A stretch of DNA of 64,000 bases from JBBQNJ01 sp038329845 (GTDB lineage Bacteria > Planctomycetota > Phycisphaerae > Tepidisphaerales > Tepidisphaeraceae), in assembly GCA_038329845.1 (NCBI GenBank), contig JBBQNJ010000008.1:1-64000 (forward strand), in the 5' to 3' direction. Shown piece by piece: positions 17,541 through 26,056 of the stretch (the first letter of the stretch is position 1; the number at the start of each line of letters is the position of its first letter). Made by a program: the position numbers and the translations under genes. The notes beneath the pieces were generated by a model. The model had not been told where the DNA came from. It made no database searches and saw only the letters and a list, made by a program, of their open reading frames with translations.

Positions 17541-19187
17541 TCAGCGGGCGACGGGGTCGGACCGAACCATCACCGGCGGCGGCGCGGGAGTGTACACGCG
17601 GCTGTAGCGGGTGGTCAGATCGTTCAGCGGCTGCCAGGCGAAAAACATCAGCAGCACCGCCACGGCGCACACGACCGCGACGACCGTGCCGATGGGATTG
17701 GGCGTCCAGGCCGGCGCATTGTCCGGCCCGGGTTGCAGGTACATCACCTTTAACACGCGAACGTAGTAGAATAGACTGATAATCGTGTTGACGCCAATGA
17801 CGCCGACCAGCACCCACCACCAACCCCCGGCCTGGATCAACACCCACAGCACGTTCACCTTGGCGACGAATCCTGCCAGCGGCGGAAGGCCGACGAGGCT
17901 GAACATGAATACGCCCATGCACGCGGCCAGGACCGGCGAGCGCCGACCCAGCCCGGCGTAGTCGGGGATATTCTCCGAGCCGGTCTGGCGGTAGATCAAC
18001 CCGGCGACGGTGAACGCGCCGAGGTTCATGAATACATAGACCGCCAGGTAGAGCAGCAGCGCCTGGCCGGGAAGACTTGCTCCGCCAGGGCCGATGACAT
18101 GGAAATCGCCGTGGTTGATCAATACCGACAGCGCGCACAACATGTATCCGGCGTGCGCGATCGAGCTGTAGGCGAGCAGGCGTTTGATGTTTTCCTGGAA
18201 GAGCGCCGCGGTGTTGCCGACGGTCGCGGAGACCGCACCCATGATGCCAAGCGTCGCGGCGATGAGGGTGAGAGAAATCCCCGGGGCGTTTTCGAATCCC
18301 AGCGCTGAGGCGATCACCATCAACACCCGCAGCAGCAGCACCAGGGCAGCGCCCTTGGACGCCACGGACAGAAACGCGCTGACCTCCATGCTGGCGCCCT
18401 CGAAGACATCGGGACACCAGAAATGCAGCGGGACTGCGCTGATCTTAAAGCCGATGCCGATGATCAATCCCACCAGCGCCACCACGGTCAGGGCCGTGGC
18501 CCCGGCCCCGGCGGCCCCCGGGGCCCCCGCCGCCGCGCCCAAGGCCAGTTGTTCGGCGATCCGTTCGAGCTGCAACGACCCGTACAGGCCATAGAGCATG
18601 CTCAATCCGTAGATCATGATCGAACTGGTGGCGGCACCGAACAGAACGTACTTGATCGACGCTTCGGCCCCCAGCCGGCGCGTCTTGCGGAAACCGGCCA
18701 GCACGTAGCTGGGCAGCGACGCCATTTCGATCGCCATCACCAGCATCAAAAGATTGGTCGTCGAGGACATCAGGCACATGCCCAAGGTCGCGCCCAGCAG
18801 CAGCACAAAGAATTCCGGGCCGTCGCCTTCGTGCATGGTCGAGGAGGTCGTCCCCAGCCACATCAACACGATGCCGCTGGAAAACAGCAGTAGCAGCACC
18901 TTCCAGAGCATCGCCGGGGCATCGGCCACGAGCATGGGGTAGAGGCGATTGGCGCCCGGATCATCCGCCAGGCCGACGATGAGCAAGGAACCGAGGGCCG
19001 TCAGCAGCCCGAGAAGCGCGACCATCGCCGCGGGGATGTTGCTCTTGCGAGGGGTGAAGAACGGAGTAAGCAGCACCGCGGCGATGGCGATGATCAGCCA
19101 CAGCTCGGCCGCGAAGAAGCGCAGTTCGCTCCAGGCGGGGATGAATGGGCCGTGGGTGACGGCGAGGTTGGAAAGCATCGGGATCAT
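17541..19187 (-). CDS. nuoN: NADH-quinone oxidoreductase subunit N
   Basis: One of the three antiporter-like proton-pumping subunits of respiratory complex I, in the inner membrane. The 548-residue protein has about 14 hydrophobic helices. Family-specific blocks include MEGDGPEFFVLLLGATLGMCLMSSTTN, AIEMASLPSYVLAGFRK (with the conserved Glu), VGLIIGIGFKISAVPLHFWCPDVFEGA (conserved Lys and the W-x-PD-x-F-E-GA loop), LLAYSSIAHAGYM and MFSLVGLPPLAGFVAK. A short Ala/Gly/Pro run near residue 215 is an unusual insertion between helices. It is last of six nuo genes, 67 bases after nuoM. Confidence 0.93.
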   Translation of the reverse strand: MIPMLSNLAVTHGPFIPAWSELRFFAAELWLIIAIAAVLLTPFFTPRKSNIPAAMVALLGLLTALGSLLIVGLADDPGANRLYPMLVADAPAMLWKVLLLLFSSGIVLMWLGTTSSTMHEGDGPEFFVLLLGATLGMCLMSSTTNLLMLVMAIEMASLPSYVLAGFRKTRRLGAEASIKYVLFGAATSSIMIYGLSMLYGLYGSLQLERIAEQLALGAAAGAPGAAGAGATALTVVALVGLIIGIGFKISAVPLHFWCPDVFEGASMEVSAFLSVASKGAALVLLLRVLMVIASALGFENAPGISLTLIAATLGIMGAVSATVGNTAALFQENIKRLLAYSSIAHAGYMLCALSVLINHGDFHVIGPGGASLPGQALLLYLAVYVFMNLGAFTVAGLIYRQTGSENIPDYAGLGRRSPVLAACMGVFMFSLVGLPPLAGFVAKVNVLWVLIQAGGWWWVLVGVIGVNTIISLFYYVRVLKVMYLQPGPDNAPAWTPNPIGTVVAVVCAVAVLLMFFAWQPLNDLTTRYSRVYTPAPPPVMVRSDPVAR

Positions 19188-19254
19188 TCGTGCATGGCCG
19201 CTTGAGAAAAGTTTCCAGCGTCAAGGTCGCCGACGAGCGACCGCGCGCTGCGGG

Positions 19255-20877
19255 CTATCGAGCCGCCGTCACCGCCGTCGGACCGTGGCTGATCAGATGG
19301 ATAAACGAATCGACGGTTCGATCGGTCATGTTGAAAAAAAAGATCGTCGGCAACACGCCCAGCAGAAGCGCCATCGCCGCCAGGGGCGCCAGCACCGTGA
19401 CTTCGCGGCGATCCACCTCGGGAAAATCACGATATTCAGGCTTTTCCGGGCCGAAATAGACGCGCTGGACGGTCCAGAGCATGTACCCGGCGGTGAGGAC
19501 CACGCCGGTGCAGGCGATAATCGCCAGGACATAAATCTGCGTCGTCGTGGCGAATCCGCCGGCGACGAGGATCGAGTCGGCCTTGGCCGCGGCGAATGAT
19601 CCCAGCAGCACCAGCACCTCGCCGACGAACCCGCACAACCCCGGCAATCCCAAGTTGGCGAACATCGCCACCGTCGCTAAGCCGGTATAGATCGGCATGG
19701 TGGTCGCCAATCCGCCGAAGCGCGACAGCTCGCGGTGATGGGCGCGGTCGTACACCACCCCCACCACAAAGAACATCATCGCGCTGGTGATCCCGTGGGC
19801 CACCATCATGAACAGCGCCCCGTTGATCGCCGCCGTCGTCATCATCGCAGCACCGAGGGTCACGAATCCCATGTGCGACACCGACGAGTAGGCGACCAGT
19901 TTCTTAAAGTCGGTCTGCGCCATCGCGCACAGCGCGCCGTAGACGATGCTCACCACGCCGATGATGGCGATCAGCATCCACAGGTGCTTGGCGGCGTCGG
20001 GGAACAGCGGATAGGCGATCCGGAAAATACCGTAGCCGCCCATTTTCAGCAGAATCGCGGCAAGGATCATGCTGATGGGCGTGGGCGCTTCGACGTGTGC
20101 ATCCGGCAGCCAGGTATGCAGCGGGACAGCCGGGACTTTGATCAGGAACCCGAGCATCGCCAGAATGAAAAACGCTTTGGCGATGCCCAGGGTCATCCCG
20201 GCGGCGCCGAGCTTGCCCTCCTGGGCGAACTGGGCGAGGCGCACGAGGTCGAACGTGCCGTTGGGTACGATCTGGCGGCTGTAAAGATAGGTGCCGATCA
20301 GAACGATCAGCAGTCCGATCGATCCGACCAGCGTGTAAAGGAAGAACTTGATCGCCGCGTATTCCTTCCGCGGCCCGCCCCAGATGCCGATCAAAAAGTA
20401 CATCGGCAGCAGCGAGACCTCGAAAAAGACATAAAACAGGAAGAAATCGAGGGAAAGGAAGACCCCGAGGATGCCGGTCTCCAGGAACAGAAACAGCGCC
20501 ATGTATCCCTTGGTCATCTTCTCGATGTTCCAGGAGGCGATGCAGCTCAGCAGGCAGATGAAGGTGGACAACAGTACCAGGGGCAGACTCAGCCCGTCGA
20601 TCCCGACACGGTATTCGATATTGAACGCGGGGATCCATCGGGCGACGGTGACGAGTTGCACCGACCCGCCGGTGCCGTGATAGCCGTAACTGCCCCCCGC
20701 GGAAAAGTCGAACACCCCGGGCAGAAGCAGCAGCAACGACAGCACGAAGGTGACCGCGCAAACCCCCAGCGCCGTCCAGCGCACCTTGTCGCGTCCCTTG
20801 GCGACCAGCACGAGCATCGCCCCGGCCGTGGGCAGGAAGATCAGCGCCGTCAGCAACCAGTGTTTAAAAAAGTCCAT
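19255..20877 (-). CDS. nuoM: NADH-quinone oxidoreductase subunit M
   Basis: A proton-translocating, antiporter-like subunit of complex I with about 14 membrane helices (540 residues from the ATG at 20877; the frame is open 13 codons upstream). Diagnostic segments are EYRVGIDGLSLPLVLLSTFICLLSCIAS, FVFFEVSLLPMYFLIGIWGG with the essential Glu, FLIKVPAVPLHTWLPDAHVEAPT with the essential Lys, KKLVAYSSVSHMGFV and MFFVVGVVYDRAHHRELSRFGGL. The PL-H-WLPDAH-EAPT loop separates it from NuoL and NuoN. It follows nuoL after 78 bases and precedes nuoN. Confidence 0.95.
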   Translation of the reverse strand: MDFFKHWLLTALIFLPTAGAMLVLVAKGRDKVRWTALGVCAVTFVLSLLLLLPGVFDFSAGGSYGYHGTGGSVQLVTVARWIPAFNIEYRVGIDGLSLPLVLLSTFICLLSCIASWNIEKMTKGYMALFLFLETGILGVFLSLDFFLFYVFFEVSLLPMYFLIGIWGGPRKEYAAIKFFLYTLVGSIGLLIVLIGTYLYSRQIVPNGTFDLVRLAQFAQEGKLGAAGMTLGIAKAFFILAMLGFLIKVPAVPLHTWLPDAHVEAPTPISMILAAILLKMGGYGIFRIAYPLFPDAAKHLWMLIAIIGVVSIVYGALCAMAQTDFKKLVAYSSVSHMGFVTLGAAMMTTAAINGALFMMVAHGITSAMMFFVVGVVYDRAHHRELSRFGGLATTMPIYTGLATVAMFANLGLPGLCGFVGEVLVLLGSFAAAKADSILVAGGFATTTQIYVLAIIACTGVVLTAGYMLWTVQRVYFGPEKPEYRDFPEVDRREVTVLAPLAAMALLLGVLPTIFFFNMTDRTVDSFIHLISHGPTAVTAAR

Positions 20878-20955
20878 GATTCTCGCTCGTAATCCCAGCC
20901 ACCCAGCGCGATTCACCCGACGATCATCGTCGATTTTTCTCCACGCCGCGTGCGT

Positions 20956-23202
20956 CTACCTCGTCAGCACCACCAAAATCGCCCCGGCCAGCGTTATCGC
21001 CAGCGCGCCAAGCAACACCGTCACGTAATTGCGGATTCGCCCGGTCTGCGGGGCGCGAACCGCCGCGCCCAACTCGGCCGTCAACCGCCCGGCCCCGTTC
21101 ACCGCGCCATCCACCACGTATACATCGTGCAGACCGGCCAGTTCGCTCGCCTTGTGCGTGACCCAGCCGACCAGGTTCACCAGGCCGTCCACCACGTATT
21201 TGTCGAAGGCCCCCGACAGCGCGCTCAGGGCCATCGTCGTGGCCACGAACACGCTGAAGTACAGCTCGTCGAAATACAGCCGGTTCTTCAGCCAGATGTG
21301 AATCCATCCCAGCGGCGGAATCGCCACCAGCTTCTCGGCGATCGCGTACCCGTTGAAGTAGATCAACACCCCCAGCCCGATCCCCACTACGAACGCCCAC
21401 GCCACCCAGGTGTGGACCAGATGCTCGCCATGCTCGAGCGCCTCGACCGACGGCGACGCCTCGGACGCCTCTTCGGCCTCGCGCCTAGGCGCGGTGGACC
21501 AGGCGCTGTCGAACCCGGCGAATCGCGGCGTCTGGCCATCTGGCCCCGGCGCCATCATCGCCTGGCAATACGCCCGGTTCTCCGCGATCGAATAGGCCAG
21601 CAGTTCCTTCACCCCCATGGCGCTGCCGGCGATCACGCTTAGCACCGCCAGCACGATCAGCGGCACGTACATCACCGGCGACTCGTGCGCGTGGGCGTGA
21701 AGATGTTCGTTTCGCGGCTTGCCGGCGAAGGTGAGCATCCAGCAGCGCGTCATGTAGAACGCCGTCACGTAGGCGATTACGGTCGGGAGGATGAAAAACG
21801 CCCAGTAGGCCCCCGAGCGCGCCGTCGTCCCGCCATGCGCTTCGGTCGCCGAAGCGGCAAAGGCGCCGGCGTGGGCGAGGATCATGTCCTTGGAATAAAA
21901 CCCGGAAAAGCCGTAGCCTTGGCCCCCCACCACGATTCCCGTCCCCGCGATCGCCAGCACCGCCACCGCGAAGGTGATCGCCGTCACCGGGATCTTGCGG
22001 AACAGCCCGCCGTACTGCGGCATCTCCTGCTCGTGATGGGCCGCGTGGATCACGCTGCCGGAACCGAGGAACAGCAGGCTCTTGAAAAACGCGTGCGTGA
22101 TCAGGTGGAACAGCCCCCCCACCCATGAGCCGATCCCCATCGCCAGAATCATGTATCCCAGTTGCGACAGTGTCGAGAACGCCAGCACTTTTTTGATGTC
22201 GCTCTGGGCGATGGCGATCAATGCCGCCATGGTCAAGGTGATGCAGCCGATGATGGCGATGAACAGCTTGGCATCGGGGGTGAGGATGGGAAAAATCCGG
22301 CCTACCAGGTAGACGCCGGCCGCGACCATGGTGGCGGCGTGGATCAGGGCGCTGACCGGGGTGGGGCCTTCCATCGCATCGGGCAGCCACACATGCAGCG
22401 GGAACTGGGCGCTCTTGCCGACGGCACCGAAAAACAGGCCGATCCCCATGATCGTCAGCAGCGATCCGCCGAACCAGGTGGCATCGGGCAATGTCAACCC
22501 GGTGAGGTGCGTCCCGTCGATCATTCCCGCCTGACCCAGCGCCACCCACATATGGGGCAAGGTCACGTTGCCCAGGTGATAGAAGAGGATGCCGAAGCCG
22601 ATGAGGAATCCGAAGTCGCCGATGCGGTTGACGACGAAGGCCTTGATCGCGGCGTTGCTGGCGCTCTTTTTTTCGTACCAGAACCCGATCAGCAGATAGG
22701 AACAAAGCCCGACCAGTTCCCAGAAAATGAACAGTTGCAGGAGGGTTCCGCCCAGCACCAGCCCAAGCATGGAAAAGCAGAAAAGGCCCAGGTAAGTGAA
22801 AAATCGGGCGAAGCGCTTGTCCTCTCGCATGTAGCCGAGACTGAAGACGTGGACGACCGTCGAGACCAAAGTCACCATCGAGAACATAGCGATGGTGAGG
22901 CTGTCGACGAAGATGCCCACATCGAGATACCCGGGATGATCCTGCTGGATTCCAGCGCCCACGGGCACCCATTTGACCGGCAGATTGATCGGGCCCCGCC
23001 CGGCGCCCCACTCGGCCGTGGCGCCGACGTTCAGCCAGAGCATCATCGCCATCATCGAGAAGACAAACGATCCGAAAATCGCCGCCGTGGCGACGTAGCC
23101 GGCCAGCGGAGTCCCCATCCGCTTGCCGACGAACGTCAACAGCGCGAACGACGCCAGCGGCAGGAGCGTGGCGATCAGTAATAGCAAGGCCGGAGTGGGC
23201 AT
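20956..23202 (-). CDS. nuoL: NADH-quinone oxidoreductase subunit L
   Basis: The distal antiporter-like subunit of complex I, whose C-terminal amphipathic helix runs along the membrane arm. From ATG 23202 it is 748 residues, longer than the ~610 of E. coli. Landmarks are WVGLCSYLLIGFWYEKKSASNAAIKAFVVNRIGDFGF-type sequence, KSAQFPLHVWLPDAMEGPTPVSALIHAATMVAAGVYL, KKVLAFSTLSQLGYM and HAFFKSLLFLGSGSVIHA. The extra length is mostly after residue 450, including an acidic Glu/Ser-rich cytoplasmic-type stretch EAEEASEASPSVEALEHGEH. The frame runs 133 codons further upstream over nuoK; homology supports the ATG used here. Confidence 0.95.
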   Translation of the reverse strand: MPTPALLLLIATLLPLASFALLTFVGKRMGTPLAGYVATAAIFGSFVFSMMAMMLWLNVGATAEWGAGRGPINLPVKWVPVGAGIQQDHPGYLDVGIFVDSLTIAMFSMVTLVSTVVHVFSLGYMREDKRFARFFTYLGLFCFSMLGLVLGGTLLQLFIFWELVGLCSYLLIGFWYEKKSASNAAIKAFVVNRIGDFGFLIGFGILFYHLGNVTLPHMWVALGQAGMIDGTHLTGLTLPDATWFGGSLLTIMGIGLFFGAVGKSAQFPLHVWLPDAMEGPTPVSALIHAATMVAAGVYLVGRIFPILTPDAKLFIAIIGCITLTMAALIAIAQSDIKKVLAFSTLSQLGYMILAMGIGSWVGGLFHLITHAFFKSLLFLGSGSVIHAAHHEQEMPQYGGLFRKIPVTAITFAVAVLAIAGTGIVVGGQGYGFSGFYSKDMILAHAGAFAASATEAHGGTTARSGAYWAFFILPTVIAYVTAFYMTRCWMLTFAGKPRNEHLHAHAHESPVMYVPLIVLAVLSVIAGSAMGVKELLAYSIAENRAYCQAMMAPGPDGQTPRFAGFDSAWSTAPRREAEEASEASPSVEALEHGEHLVHTWVAWAFVVGIGLGVLIYFNGYAIAEKLVAIPPLGWIHIWLKNRLYFDELYFSVFVATTMALSALSGAFDKYVVDGLVNLVGWVTHKASELAGLHDVYVVDGAVNGAGRLTAELGAAVRAPQTGRIRNYVTVLLGALAITLAGAILVVLTR

Positions 23203-23270
23203 TCGATGGTTTCCGCGATTGAACAAGCGGCGAATCCGCCGCGACGCTGGACTGGTCAGACCCGCCGGGA

Positions 23271-23651
23271 CTATCCGCGCAACTCGCGGGCTCGCTCGAC
23301 ATCGATTGTCGAGAAATTGTTGTAAAAGTTCAGGAAAATCGCCAGCGCCACCGCCGCCTCGGCCGCCGCCAGCACGATCACGAACAACGCGAAGACCTGG
23401 CCGTCCAGCAGCGCCGCGGCGCTCGATCCGCCATGGGCGAATCGGTTGAACGCCACCAGGTTGACGTTGGCGGCGTTGAGGACCAGTTCCACACCGATCA
23501 AGATGCCGATCGCGTTGCGCTTGACCAGCATCGACAAAAGTCCGCACACAAACAGCGCCGCGCTTAAAATCAGGTAATGATGCAGCCCGACGGCGGCCCA
23601 CGAGCCGTCGGCCAGCGCTAATGGGATGGAACTCAGCGATATCACGACCAT
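23271..23651 (-). CDS. nuoK: NADH-quinone oxidoreductase subunit K
   Basis: A small three-helix complex I membrane subunit (126 residues, about 25 more than usual because of the N-terminus). The two buried glutamates needed for proton transfer are in GILIGVELVLNAANVNLVAF and VIVLAAAEAAVALAIFL. It overlaps the end of nuoJ by 10 bases and lies 68 bases before nuoL. A second ATG about 20 codons downstream is not obvious, so the longer start is kept. Confidence 0.93.
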   Translation of the reverse strand: MVVISLSSIPLALADGSWAAVGLHHYLILSAALFVCGLLSMLVKRNAIGILIGVELVLNAANVNLVAFNRFAHGGSSAAALLDGQVFALFVIVLAAAEAAVALAIFLNFYNNFSTIDVERARELRG

Positions 23652-24253
23652 TTCCTCGCCGTTTGCGAAAGTGCGGCTTCGTTAAGCGCCGCTTCCTTCG
23701 CTACCTCCGGCTCGCGCCGACGCGCCTTGGCCAGATACGCCGCGCCGATCATCACCACCAGCAACAACACGCTGGCCAGCTCGAACGGCAGTAGATATTG
23801 CCCGAGCAACAGCTCTCCCAGATGCCGAACGGGATATTCCAGGTCCGCCCCAGCCACTGGCGGCTTATCGGCAAAGCGAGTCTGGACGATCGCCGCCACC
23901 AGGGCCGTCAGCAGCACTGCGCCGATTATCAGCGCCACGACGACCTCGATCGTTTTCGGCTGGAAGCGCGAAAACGGGCTTTTGCTTGTGAGCATAACGC
24001 CAAAGACGATCAAAATCAGGGTTCCGCCGGCGTAAACCACAAGCTGGACCGCCGCCAGAAACTCGGCGTGGAGCAGGAAGTACAACCCCGCCACGCCTAC
24101 CAGCGCGAACAGTAGGCACAAAGCCGTGCGGACGATGTTGCGCGTGGCCACGACCCCGATCGCCGACGCTACGCTTATCGCCGCGAACAGGTAGAACAAC
24201 ACCGCTGCGGCGGGCGATTCGGGAATTTGAGCCAGACAGGGCAGAACGCTCAT
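23642..24253 (-). CDS. nuoJ: NADH-quinone oxidoreductase subunit J
   Basis: A five-helix complex I membrane subunit of 203 residues. FYLFAAISVASAIGVVATRNIVRTALCLLFALVGVAGLYFLLHAEFLAAVQLVVYAGG-type sequence matches the ND6/NuoJ helices, including the pi-bulge helix (VQLVVYAGGTLILIVFGVML). The start overlaps the nuoH stop by 4 bases. NuoI, the 2x[4Fe-4S] subunit normally encoded between nuoH and nuoJ, is absent here. Confidence 0.93.
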   Translation of the reverse strand: MSVLPCLAQIPESPAAAVLFYLFAAISVASAIGVVATRNIVRTALCLLFALVGVAGLYFLLHAEFLAAVQLVVYAGGTLILIVFGVMLTSKSPFSRFQPKTIEVVVALIIGAVLLTALVAAIVQTRFADKPPVAGADLEYPVRHLGELLLGQYLLPFELASVLLLVVMIGAAYLAKARRREPEVAKEAALNEAALSQTARKWS

Positions 24254-25629
24254 GCCTTGGCGACCTCCACCTCGAGAGGGAACGGATCCGGATCGGTCAG
24301 CCGCTGCTTATGCCCCCGTCCACTGGCGATGGCATACAAGATCCACATCATGATCAACCCCACCAGCGTCAGGCCCACCAGGCCCAGTGTGATCTGCGTG
24401 ACCAGCGCCCCGACGGCGTCGGCCCCGCTCCAGGACTGCCAACGCCATGGGTTATAAGCGAACCACGGCACGCCATACAGTTCCGGGATCAGCAACTGCC
24501 AGACCGCCGCCCCCAGCAGCAGGGCGCAGCTCAGCGGCAACAATACCTTCACGCAGGCGTACAGCACCTGGTCAATCCGCGGACGCGGCAAGGTCCAGCG
24601 CAGCCACATCTGCACGAATACGATCAACAAGGCCTTGAGCGTGAAGGTCGCGGCACCGATAAGATTGACCACGATTAGCCCGGTGGTGTTTCCCGAAAGC
24701 GTGTACTCGTGGTAATACCGCCCGATCAGCCCGAACGGATCATTCCAACCGCCCAGAAACAGCGCTGCCTGGATCCCCCCCACCACGAACATCGCGGCGT
24801 ATTCGGCGAAGAATAAGAAACTCCAGCGCAGCCCGGAATATTCGGTGTGAAACCCGGCGACCAGTTCCGATTCGCTTTCCGGCAGATCGAACGGCGCGCG
24901 TTTGTTGCTGGCCAGCGAGGCAATGAAATAGGTGAAAAATGCCAGAAAAACGAACGGATTGCGAAACATCAGCCAGGTGTGCAGCCCGCCCGACTGTAGA
25001 TGCCCCAGGCGAACCATGTTCAGCGTCCCGGCGCTCATCACCGCCACGATGATCGAGATGCCTAGCGGGATTTCGTAGCTGACCATCTGGCAGGCCTCGC
25101 GCATCGCGCCGTAGACCGACCACTTATTGTTCGACGCCCAGCCGGCCAGGATCACCCCCATGACCTCGACGCTGAGAATCGCCAAAATCCAGAACAGTCC
25201 GGCACTCAATCGCGGCTCGAAGGTCAGGTCAGGCCCGAAAGGGATCGCCAGAAACGCCGCGAAAACCGGCGCGAACGCGATGTAGGGCGCCAGGCGGAAC
25301 AACAGTGCATCGGCGTCTTTCGGGCACAAATCCTCCTTAACCAGCAACTTCACCCCATCGGCCAGCGATTGCAGAATCCCGATCGGCCCGACGCGGGTGG
25401 GGCCTAGGCGGCTTTGGATGTGCCCGGCAACTTTTCGTTCCCACCAGATGAACAGCATCACCATCAGCAGTACCGCCGGGAGGAAAAATCCCCCCGCAAC
25501 CACCAGACTGAACCCCATTTGCGCCCAGGCGTTCGCCGGGTCGATCCCCAGCGCCTGAAGGATGCTCGTCTGGAACAGCGCCGACGGCTTCGGGTCGATC
25601 ACGAAAGCGATGGAAGGCAAAATCGTCAT
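24250..25629 (-). CDS. nuoH: NADH-quinone oxidoreductase subunit H
   Basis: The membrane subunit that forms the quinone channel between the hydrophilic and membrane arms of complex I. It is 459 residues from ATG 25629 with about eight to nine helices. Highly conserved loops are present: ERKVAGHIQSRLGPTRVGPIGILQSLADGVKLLVKED, GWASNNKWSVYGAMREACQMVSYEIPLG and RAPFDLPESESELVAGFHTEYSG. It is the first gene of the nuoHJKLMN run; upstream lies a 427-base gene-free stretch with mobile-element remnants, so the promoter probably lies close to the ATG. Genes for NuoA-G and NuoI must be elsewhere. Confidence 0.95.
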   Translation of the reverse strand: MTILPSIAFVIDPKPSALFQTSILQALGIDPANAWAQMGFSLVVAGGFFLPAVLLMVMLFIWWERKVAGHIQSRLGPTRVGPIGILQSLADGVKLLVKEDLCPKDADALLFRLAPYIAFAPVFAAFLAIPFGPDLTFEPRLSAGLFWILAILSVEVMGVILAGWASNNKWSVYGAMREACQMVSYEIPLGISIIVAVMSAGTLNMVRLGHLQSGGLHTWLMFRNPFVFLAFFTYFIASLASNKRAPFDLPESESELVAGFHTEYSGLRWSFLFFAEYAAMFVVGGIQAALFLGGWNDPFGLIGRYYHEYTLSGNTTGLIVVNLIGAATFTLKALLIVFVQMWLRWTLPRPRIDQVLYACVKVLLPLSCALLLGAAVWQLLIPELYGVPWFAYNPWRWQSWSGADAVGALVTQITLGLVGLTLVGLIMMWILYAIASGRGHKQRLTDPDPFPLEVEVAKA

Positions 25630-25738
25630 AAACGAGTGCGAAAGAGGGCGACAGCGACGACGCGCATGTATAGGAGTCGCGACCACGCTGTCAAGCGACC
25701 GGCATTTTCGCGATGTTGTCGGCGACCCGAAAATAAAA

Positions 25739-25961
25739 GGGGACGCGCTGAATGCCATTCACTTAAGGTGAAAACGTCTGGGAAAATCGGCCGTATCGGG
25801 CGAATACGGCAGTTGAGTTCGCCAACTTTGGCCCTTAAGTGAATGGCATTCGAGACGCGCTCCTTTTTTCACAGGGTAATAATATTACGTTATTATCTCT
25901 GGAGGTTATCTGAGTATTTATCAGTATCGTGGCGGAACTATTGAAAAAGAAGCGCGTCCCC
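25739..25961. mobile_element. AT-rich miniature inverted-repeat element (copy 1), interrupted
   Basis: The ends are GGGGACGCGCT (25739-25749) and its inverse AGCGCGTCCCC (25951-25961). If the insertion at 25750-25853 and one copy of the duplicated GACGCGCT are removed, the left end reads GGGGACGCGCTCCTTTTTTC against GGGGACGCGCTTCTTTTTCA on the right, giving a ~111-bp element with ~20-bp terminal inverted repeats. The core is strikingly AT-rich for this genome and holds a small hairpin (ATAATA 25879-25884 with TATTAT 25891-25896). A second copy with the same ends and length is at 46953-47062. It codes for nothing; mobilisation in trans is inferred. Confidence 0.7.
25750..25853. mobile_element. 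Nested 104-bp MITE-like insertion with 19-bp inverted repeats
   Basis: GAATGCCATTCACTTAAGG (25750-25768) is perfectly inverted at 25833-25851. The insert is flanked by direct copies of GACGCGCT (25742-25749 and 25854-25861), which looks like an 8-bp target duplication; a spare GA lies between the right arm and the second copy. The 64-base interior contains two further hairpins, CCGTAT/ATACGG (25791-25809) and AGTTG/CAACT (25811-25827), so one strand could fold into a long stem carrying two side stems. No coding capacity. Confidence 0.65.
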
Positions 25962-26056
25962 TTTGTTCGTTATCGGCGTGAAGCGGTGGCGGCGCATCAG
26001 TGGATGGCGCGGGCGACGTTTACGGCGGGCGCGCGGGGAGATATTCTCGGTCGATC

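Larger units (their letters stand above)
25630..26056. other. 427-base gene-free stretch between nuoH and a GNAT gene
   Basis: A divergent intergenic region occupied mainly by the AT-rich miniature element and its nested insertion described below. TATTCT at 26042-26047 ends 9 bases before the GNAT gene ATG on the plus strand and could be its -10 element, again leaving almost no leader. No clear nuoH promoter was identified on the minus strand. Confidence 0.5.

Noticed and set aside
18423..18893. Long antisense open frames across the nuo genes and other GC-rich genes
   Set aside because: They are third-position GC shadows of well-supported genes, rich in Arg/Gly/His and without family motifs.
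23203..23601. 133-codon N-terminal extension of NuoL
   Set aside because: It overlaps nuoK antiphase and lacks membrane-helix character; the ATG at 23202 starts a normal NuoL N-terminus.
25750..25851. 19-bp inverted repeats with internal hairpins interpreted as a structured RNA gene or riboswitch
   Set aside because: The flanking GACGCGCT duplication and interruption of another element are better explained by a transposed miniature element; no promoter or terminator frames it.
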